Shown here: in pieces, positions 56,050 to 64,000 of the stretch
How positions within the stretch are numbered: position 1 is the first letter of the stretch
How the letters are laid out: each line of letters begins with the position of its first letter
Origin: Gemmatimonas sp.
GTDB taxonomy: Bacteria > Gemmatimonadota > Gemmatimonadetes > Gemmatimonadales > Gemmatimonadaceae
Length of the DNA stretch: 64,000 bases
Assembly: GCF_027531815.1 (NCBI RefSeq)
Contig: NZ_JAPZSK010000002.1
Location: 548,356-612,355, forward strand
Reading direction: 5' to 3'
Program-made: the position numbers and the translations under genes
The notes under the pieces: model-generated
Database searches by the model: none
What the model saw: only the letters and a program-made list of their open reading frames with translations
What the model was told of the DNA's origin: nothing

Positions 56050-57162
56050 ATGGCTGTCCCGCTTCTGGACCTGAAGGCGCAGCACGCCACCATCCGCGAT
56101 GAGGTGGTGGCGGCACTCATGGAGGTCGTCGACCAGCAGGCCTTCATCCTGGGCGATCCCGTGGCGCAGCTCGAATGCAGCGTCGCCGGGCTTTCGCAGG
56201 TGAAGTACGCCGTCGGCTGTGCCAACGGGACCGACGCCATTCTGCTCGCGCTCCGCGCGCTGGGTGTGGGGCACGGCGATGAGGTCGTCACCACGCCGTT
56301 CACGTTCTTCGCCACGGGCGGCGCCATCCACAATGTGGGCGCGCGGCCGGTATTCGTGGACATCGATCCGCGCTCGTTCAACATCGCCCCGGACGCCATC
56401 ACCCCGGCCATCACGCCGCGCACGCGCGCGGTCATCGCCGTGGATCTGTTCGGCCAGATGGCCCCCATCGAAGAGGTGAGCGCGGCGGCCCAGGGGCTGC
56501 CCGTCATCGAGGACGCCGCGCAGTCCATCGGCGCCAGTCGGCGCATCGGGGGGCGCACGGTCATGGCGGGTGAGGCGGCAGCCATTGGCACCTACAGCTT
56601 CTTCCCATCCAAGAATCTCGGTGGCTACGGCGATGGCGGCATGATGGTCACGCAGGATGAGGCGCTCTTCGAGGCGCTCATGAAGCTGCGGACGCACGGC
56701 AGCCGGCGGACCTACTACCACGAGATTGTCGGCTACAACAGCCGCCTCGACGCCTTGCAGGCGGCCGTATTGCGGGCCAAGCTGCCGCATCTCGGCGCGT
56801 GGAGCGAAGCGCGGCGTCGCAACGCGGCCTACTACGACGCGGCCTTTGCCGACGTGCCGGAACTGGCCACGCCGTGGATCGATCCGGCCAATACGTCGAT
56901 CTACAACCAGTACACGGTACGCGTACCTCGGCGGGAGGCGTTGCAGGCGCACTTGAAGGAGCGCGGCATCGGCTCCAACGTCTACTATCCGCTCCCCTTG
57001 CACCTGCAGCCCTGCTTCGCCTATCTCGGTTACCGCGAAGGGCAGTGCCCCGAGGCGGAGAAAGCCTCGCGCGAGGTGCTGTCCCTTCCCGTGTATCCCG
57101 AGCTCACCACGTCCCAGCTCGACGAAGTGATCGCGGCCGTTCGCGCGTTCTTCGGCCGCTGA
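56050..57162 (+). CDS. wbpE: WbpE-like PLP-dependent UDP-sugar aminotransferase
   Basis: A 370-residue DegT/DnrJ/EryC1-family aminotransferase using PLP to aminate the 3-keto UDP-sugar made by WbpB, with glutamate as likely donor. GCANGTDAILLALRALG, the VIEDAAQSIGA pocket (Asp, Gln contacting the cofactor) and FFPSKNLGGYGDGG with the Schiff-base Lys are complete; the late YPLPLHLQPCF turn is typical of the sugar-modifying branch. The ATG at 56050 has an excellent AGGAGAGA ribosome site. Confidence 0.92.
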   Translation: MAVPLLDLKAQHATIRDEVVAALMEVVDQQAFILGDPVAQLECSVAGLSQVKYAVGCANGTDAILLALRALGVGHGDEVVTTPFTFFATGGAIHNVGARPVFVDIDPRSFNIAPDAITPAITPRTRAVIAVDLFGQMAPIEEVSAAAQGLPVIEDAAQSIGASRRIGGRTVMAGEAAAIGTYSFFPSKNLGGYGDGGMMVTQDEALFEALMKLRTHGSRRTYYHEIVGYNSRLDALQAAVLRAKLPHLGAWSEARRRNAAYYDAAFADVPELATPWIDPANTSIYNQYTVRVPRREALQAHLKERGIGSNVYYPLPLHLQPCFAYLGYREGQCPEAEKASREVLSLPVYPELTTSQLDEVIAAVRAFFGR

Positions 57163-57184
57163 GTCGCCTTCCCGTATCACTGAG

Positions 57185-58531
57185 ATGACTGCTGTGAAAG
57201 ATCAGGCGCTGGCCAAGATCGCCGACCGTACCGCCGTCATCGGCGTGATCGGCCTCGGGTACGTCGGGCTGCCCTTGGCCATCGAGTTCGTGCACGCCGG
57301 CTTCCGGGTTATCGGCTACGACGTGAGCACCCGCGTGGTCGACCTGCTCATGGCTGGTGAGTCGCACATTCAGGACGTCCCTGCCGACGCCGTGAAGGCC
57401 GCCGTGGCCAGCGGCAAGCTCGTCGCCACCGCCATCGAGGATCGGTTGGGCGAGTGCGATGCCATCTCCATCGCCGTGCCCACCCCGCTGTCCAAAACGC
57501 GCGATCCGGACATGGCCTACGTGCTGAGCGCGGCCGATGCCATCGCCCGGCAGGCGCACCCCGGACTGTGCGTGGTGCTCGAGAGCACCACGTACCCCGG
57601 CACCACGCGCGAACTGCTGCAGCCGCGTCTCGAAGCCAAGGGGCTGACCGTCGGGCAGGACATCTTCGTGGCCTTCAGCCCCGAACGCGTCGACCCCGGC
57701 AACCCCATCTATCACACCCGCAACACCCCCAAGGTGGTCGGCGGCATCACCCCGGCGTGCGTTGAGGTGGCCACGGCGCTTTACGAGAGCTGCATCGACA
57801 CCGTGGTGCCCGTCAGCTCGCCGGAGGCGGCGGAGCTGGTGAAGCTGCTCGAGAATACGTTCCGGGCCGTGAACATCGCCATGGTGAACGAATTGGCGAT
57901 TGTCTGTGACAAACTGGGCGTGAACGTCTGGGAGGTCATCGAGGCCGCCGCGACCAAGCCGTTCGGGTTCATGAAGTTCACGCCGGGGCCGGGCATCGGC
58001 GGGCACTGCATTCCCCTCGATCCGCACTACCTTGCCTGGAAGATGCGCACGCTCAACTACAAGACACGCTTCATCGACCTGGCCAGCGAAATCAATTCCC
58101 ACATGCCCGAGTGGGTCGTGCAGAAGGTGGCCGACGCCCTCAACGAGGTGCGGAAGGCGGTGCGCGGCAGCCGACTGCTCGTGCTCGGCGTGGCGTACAA
58201 GCGCGATATCGACGATGTGCGCGAAAGCCCGGCGTTGGATGTGATCCGGCTGCTCGAGGAGCGCGGGGCGCATGTCGAGTTCCACGACCCGTTCGTCAGC
58301 GAGTTCCGGGAGGAGGGGCACAGTCGCAAGGGAGTCGAGCTCAGCGATGAGATGCTGCGGTGGGCCGACGCCGTCGTCGTGGTCACCGACCACAAGACCG
58401 TGGACTACCAGCGCGTCGTCGATCACGCTACCCTCGTGGTGGATACGCGCAACGTCACGGCGGGACTGACCCCAGGGCGGGCGCGCATCGTGCCGCTGGC
58501 GTCGGGCTCGACGTTGGCCGCGCTGCCATAA
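57185..58531 (+). CDS. wbpA: WbpA-like UDP-N-acetylglucosamine 6-dehydrogenase
   Basis: A 448-residue UDP-glucose/GlcNAc dehydrogenase family enzyme that oxidises the 6-hydroxyl in two NAD-dependent steps to a uronate. Visible motifs: IGLGYVGLPLAIEF (NAD loop), ESTTYPGTTREL, FSPERVDPGN, KLLENTFRAVNIAMVNELA and the thiol nucleophile in GPGIGGHCIPLDP. FSPERVDPGN and the ESTTYPGTT are typical of the WbpA/VipA subgroup. It would supply the substrate for wbpB, so wbpA-wbpB-wbpE-wbpD make one complete short pathway, although listed in reverse order on the chromosome. Confidence 0.92.
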   Translation: MTAVKDQALAKIADRTAVIGVIGLGYVGLPLAIEFVHAGFRVIGYDVSTRVVDLLMAGESHIQDVPADAVKAAVASGKLVATAIEDRLGECDAISIAVPTPLSKTRDPDMAYVLSAADAIARQAHPGLCVVLESTTYPGTTRELLQPRLEAKGLTVGQDIFVAFSPERVDPGNPIYHTRNTPKVVGGITPACVEVATALYESCIDTVVPVSSPEAAELVKLLENTFRAVNIAMVNELAIVCDKLGVNVWEVIEAAATKPFGFMKFTPGPGIGGHCIPLDPHYLAWKMRTLNYKTRFIDLASEINSHMPEWVVQKVADALNEVRKAVRGSRLLVLGVAYKRDIDDVRESPALDVIRLLEERGAHVEFHDPFVSEFREEGHSRKGVELSDEMLRWADAVVVVTDHKTVDYQRVVDHATLVVDTRNVTAGLTPGRARIVPLASGSTLAALP

Positions 58532-58580
58532 CGCCCCTGTCCACGAACCTGCGCCGCATTTCCCGGGTATCTTCCGTCGC

Positions 58581-59429
58581 ATGAGTCATTTCCCCAATCG
58601 CGTCGAATTCCGTCTGCTGGTCCTGCTCGCCGTCGCCACGGCGCTGGCCGGTTGCGGGCGCGGATTTCAGCCACGCGATTTCGCGACACCCGAAGCGCTG
58701 TTTCAGGCCACCCTGCTCGAGTTCCAGCAGAAGAAATGGGACAACGCGCAGCTGGGGTTCGAGCGGCTCACCAGCGATCTGTCGTCGCGCGATCCGCTGC
58801 TGGCACCGGCGTACTTCTATCTGGCGCTCACGCACGAGCGGAAGAAGGAGTTTCTGCTGGCAGCGCAGGCCTTCGAGCGGGTCACGGACGGATTCCCCGA
58901 CGACACGCTGGCGCCCATGGCCATGCTCGGGACCGGGCGGGCCTATCAGAGCATCTGGCGGCGCCCGTCGCTCGACCCCGAGCAGGGGCAGAAGGCGGCG
59001 TCGGTGCTGCGTGCGCTCCTTTCGTCGTATCCTGACGCCAAGGAAACCGAGGAGGCGAAGCAGCGCATCACCCAGCTGGAAGAGTGGTTCGCGCTCAAGG
59101 ATTACCAGACGGCGGTGCACTACATCAAGGTGCGCCCCGTGGTCGACGGCGCGATCATCTACCTCAAGGACATCGTCACCACGTATCCCACCACGAAAGC
59201 CGCCCGGCTGTCGTGGCTGCGGTTGCATGAGCTGTACACGAAGATCCGCTGGAAGGAAGATGCGGCGGAAACGTGCAGCGCCATGTGGAAGGCCTATCCC
59301 GGGGACACGGAAGTGCGCGCCGCCTGCGGAGCGGTCCCCGTGGATACGGCCAAAACGAGCGACGTTCCGCCCAGCGCCGTCACGTCACCCGTTGCCTATG
59401 CGCGGCCGGCGCCGCCGGCGCGCCACTGA
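58581..59429 (+). CDS. bamD: BamD-family outer-membrane assembly lipoprotein
   Basis: A 282-residue lipoprotein of the BAM machinery that folds outer-membrane proteins. The signal ends in ALAGC (Cys25). The mature protein is made of tetratricopeptide-type helical hairpins (LFQATLLEFQQKKWDNAQLG, PAYFYLALTHERKKEFLLAA, LAPMAMLGTGRAYQS, and two further repeats), followed by an Ala/Pro-rich tail of about 40 residues. E. coli BamD is about 245 residues. The nadD gene begins 14 bases after its stop. Confidence 0.9.
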   Translation: MSHFPNRVEFRLLVLLAVATALAGCGRGFQPRDFATPEALFQATLLEFQQKKWDNAQLGFERLTSDLSSRDPLLAPAYFYLALTHERKKEFLLAAQAFERVTDGFPDDTLAPMAMLGTGRAYQSIWRRPSLDPEQGQKAASVLRALLSSYPDAKETEEAKQRITQLEEWFALKDYQTAVHYIKVRPVVDGAIIYLKDIVTTYPTTKAARLSWLRLHELYTKIRWKEDAAETCSAMWKAYPGDTEVRAACGAVPVDTAKTSDVPPSAVTSPVAYARPAPPARH

Positions 59430-59443
59430 CCTCCCCACGCCAG

Positions 59444-60058
59444 GTGCAATTGGGGCTTCTTGGCGGCAGCTTCGACCCGCCGCACACCGGCCACCTGCTC
59501 ATCGCGCAGGACGCCATTGACGCCCTGGCGCTCGATCACCTGCTGGTCATTCCAGCGGCCCAACAGCCGCTGAAGGGCCGCGAGCAGACGCCGCCGGAAC
59601 ACCGCCTGGCCATGGTCCGGGCCTGTTTCGACGGCGTACCACGGGTTGAGGTCGACCCCGTAGAAATTGAACGGGGCGGGTTATCTTACATGGTTGACAC
59701 CGTGGAGGCGGTGCGGCGGCGATGGCCGCTTGCCCAACTCCACCTTCTGGTCGGGAGTGACGTGGTCCCCACGTTGCCACGCTGGAAGGATCCGCACCGG
59801 TTGCTCGGCATGGTACGTCTGGTCGTACTGCATCGGGACACCGACGGAGCCGTTCCGCTCGAGCAGGAGATTCACGGCGCGCAGTCGGTTCGCTGGCTGA
59901 GCACGCGACGGGTGGATGTGTCGTCAACCGAAATCAGGGCGCGGGTCCGCGACGGACGCTCACTCAAGGGCTTCGTTCCGGAATCCGTGGCGACGTACAT
60001 CGCATCCACCGGGCTGTATCACGAGAATTCCCGGACGGCGGATCGCGCAGACGGCTGA
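59444..60058 (+). CDS. nadD: Nicotinate-nucleotide adenylyltransferase
   Basis: Adenylates nicotinic acid mononucleotide in NAD synthesis. The 204-residue protein has the nucleotidyltransferase start LGLLGGSFDPPHTGHL (GxFDPxHxGH), IPAAQQPLKGREQTP substrate loop, LLVGSDVVPTLPRWKD and the second motif STEIRARVRDG (ISSTxIR pattern). The GTG at 59444 is chosen because it puts the GGSFDPPH motif at the normal distance from the N terminus; upstream in-frame codons run into bamD. The secA gene follows 58 bases on. Confidence 0.92.
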   Translation: MQLGLLGGSFDPPHTGHLLIAQDAIDALALDHLLVIPAAQQPLKGREQTPPEHRLAMVRACFDGVPRVEVDPVEIERGGLSYMVDTVEAVRRRWPLAQLHLLVGSDVVPTLPRWKDPHRLLGMVRLVVLHRDTDGAVPLEQEIHGAQSVRWLSTRRVDVSSTEIRARVRDGRSLKGFVPESVATYIASTGLYHENSRTADRADG

Positions 60059-60116
60059 GCCAAAGTGGCCCGGATGCTGCGCACCACTGTCCTCGCCATG
60101 AGGTCCAGAGGGACGT

Positions 60117-63449
<3,333 letters not shown>

Positions 63450-63485
63450 GCCGCGGACCAGGCGGAACTGAGGGGCAGGAACCGG

Positions 63486-63516
63486 CCGGGGCATTCGCGG
63501 GCAGCGAGTGCCCCGG
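63486..63516 (+). terminator. secA terminator
   Basis: A 13-bp stem (63486-63498 with 63504-63516; arm CCGGGGCATTCGC, one G-T pair when read as RNA) with a GGGCA loop. It lies 36 bases after the secA stop and directly abuts a -35 element of the next promoter. Confidence 0.75.
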
Positions 63517-63545
63517 TTGACATTACGTAGCGGATGTGCTTATAT
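63517..63545 (+). promoter_or_regulatory. Strong sigma70-type promoter (P1)
   Basis: A consensus -35 TTGACA (63517-63522), a 17-base spacer and a -10 TTATAT (63540-63545). Predicted start near 63552. It is the best promoter in the window and has no protein-coding gene after it. Confidence 0.8.
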
Positions 63546-63551
63546 CCCCGA

Positions 63552-63750
63552 CCCGCCGCACGCGCCGCGGTTGCTGCGTACCCGCCGAGCTCTACATGCT
63601 CCTTCCGGGTCCACAACCTGAGGAAATGCGCTGGCTGGGGGTCCGCTGTGGTGCTGAGCGGGCCGTCGCTCACGGGGACTGTGTGAGTGCGAGGGCGTCC
63701 TTGCCGACGATCCCCGATCTTCAAAAAAGATCAGTACGGTGATCTCGCAG
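63552..63750 (+). ncRNA. Candidate structured RNA or RNA-operon leader, family unknown
   Basis: About 200 bases between two promoters with no credible ORF. Several hairpins can be drawn: an 8-bp stem GGTCCGCT/AGCGGGCC with a 9-base loop (about 63639-63663), a 7-bp stem CGCTCAC/GTGAGTG with a 9-base loop (63667-63689), and GATCTT-CAAAA-AAGATC (63716-63732). The size would suit 6S RNA. I tested the hallmarks of SRP RNA, tmRNA and RNase P RNA and did not find them. An rRNA or tRNA operon leader is the other possibility. Function is not assigned. Confidence 0.35.
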
Positions 63751-63753
63751 GGG

Positions 63754-63782
63754 TTGACGCCCGACTTTCAACAGGTTATTAG
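63754..63782 (+). promoter_or_regulatory. Second sigma70-type promoter (P2)
   Basis: A -35 TTGACG (63754-63759), a 17-base spacer and a -10 TATTAG (63777-63782). It follows P1 by 237 bases and points off the right edge. A further TTGACA at 63878-63883 has only a poor -10 (TGGATG at 63901). Confidence 0.7.
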
Positions 63783-63851
63783 TTAGATCTGCCGCCAAAA
63801 CGGTGGCCATCAAAAAAGCAGGAACTTGTGTAGCCGCAAGCGGTTACGCGC

Positions 63852-63873
63852 AGGACGGTAGGACGGTAGGACG
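63852..63873 (+). repeat. Short tandem repeat, 8-bp unit AGGACGGT
   Basis: The 8-base unit is present twice in full plus six bases of a third copy (63852-63859, 63860-63867, 63868-63873), just upstream of a third TTGACA. The rest of 63783-64000 is less GC-rich than the window average and contains the hairpin GTAGCCG-CAAG-CGGTTAC, but no gene that I recognise. Confidence 0.6.
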
Positions 63874-64000
63874 CTATTTGACAACCGAGGAAGAGATCGA
63901 TGGATGTGCGGGCGGTGTTTATGACCCAGGGCTGATCAGGGCTCTGGCGAGACATCAACCTGAATTTTTGTGATTCCGCGATTAGGAGCTCCGCAAGGGG

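Noticed and set aside
63552..63750. Assignment as SRP RNA, tmRNA or RNase P RNA
   Set aside because: The SRP domain IV motif, tmRNA ends and RNase P conserved region I are not present in the sequence.
63900..63935. A 12-codon ORF (ATG to TGA) as a leader peptide
   Set aside because: No ribosome site or regulatory codon run is visible; ORFs this short are expected by chance.

Overview
The window is about 64 kb of dense, GC-rich bacterial chromosome with short intergenic gaps, frequent GTG and TTG starts and many 4-bp ATGA/GTGA stop-start overlaps. Several features point to Gemmatimonadota (Gemmatimonas-like): an enlarged Bacteroidetes-like SecA, a DUF1343/NamZ gene next to a serine hydrolase, diderm genes (BamD, TonB/ExbB/ExbD, many lipoproteins) and abundant GTG starts. 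This assignment is an inference; the window has no rRNA gene to confirm it. I see no insertion sequence, prophage or CRISPR array.

Layout. 1-9.3 kb: the tail of a membrane protein, ppsA plus an SDR gene, tRNA-Ala(TGC), a three-gene set resembling the N-succinylamino acid racemase pathway (racemase, GNAT acyltransferase, divergent M20 hydrolase), a GGDEF protein and a peroxiredoxin. 9.3-18.1 kb: two two-component systems in one transcription unit, followed by a TonB-ExbB-ExbD-ExbD-TonB cluster whose promoter region carries 11-bp-spaced repeats. 18.2-21.1 kb: an APC amino acid transporter and a dicarboxylate/glutamate symporter. 21.1-29.0 kb: amino-sugar and peptidoglycan salvage (BadF-type kinase, sodium:solute symporter, NagB/PIG-L fusion, beta-lactamase-fold lipoprotein and divergent NamZ) with an A-type Fe-S carrier.

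29.1-41.6 kb: an inositol-phospholipid pair (CDP-alcohol phosphotransferase and inositol-1-phosphate synthase), a lipoprotein, small unknown genes, an orphan E2 acyltransferase, a PHP phosphoesterase, a pteridine-reductase-like SDR, a Rossmann/Cys-motif protein, thioredoxin reductase, a metallo-beta-lactamase-fold hydrolase, a lipoprotein, aspartase and an Rrf2 regulator with a probably leaderless mRNA. 41.6-48.9 kb: tRNA-Leu(CAG), smpB, a cell-wall amidase overlapping pyrD-pyrF, then the alpha ribosomal operon rpmJ-rpsM-rpsK-rpsD-rpoA-rplQ-rpmB. 49.0-58.5 kb: a nucleotide-sugar operon (gmd, rmd-like, wbpD, wbpB, wbpE, wbpA) with carB embedded in it. 58.6-63.4 kb: bamD, nadD and secA. 63.45-64.0 kb has no recognisable protein gene: it holds the secA terminator, two good sigma70-type promoters and a structured stretch that may be an RNA gene or the leader of an RNA operon beyond the window edge.

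Main themes are envelope biogenesis and turnover (O-antigen sugars, peptidoglycan salvage, inositol lipids, outer-membrane assembly, secretion) and outer-membrane energisation under two-component control. The most unusual items are a response regulator with a broken sigma54-activator ATPase domain, a pteridine-reductase-like SDR with His in place of the catalytic Tyr, carB locked into a sugar operon by overlapping codons, a leaderless Rrf2 gene with an operator-like palindrome inside its promoter, and the promoter-rich structured tail.
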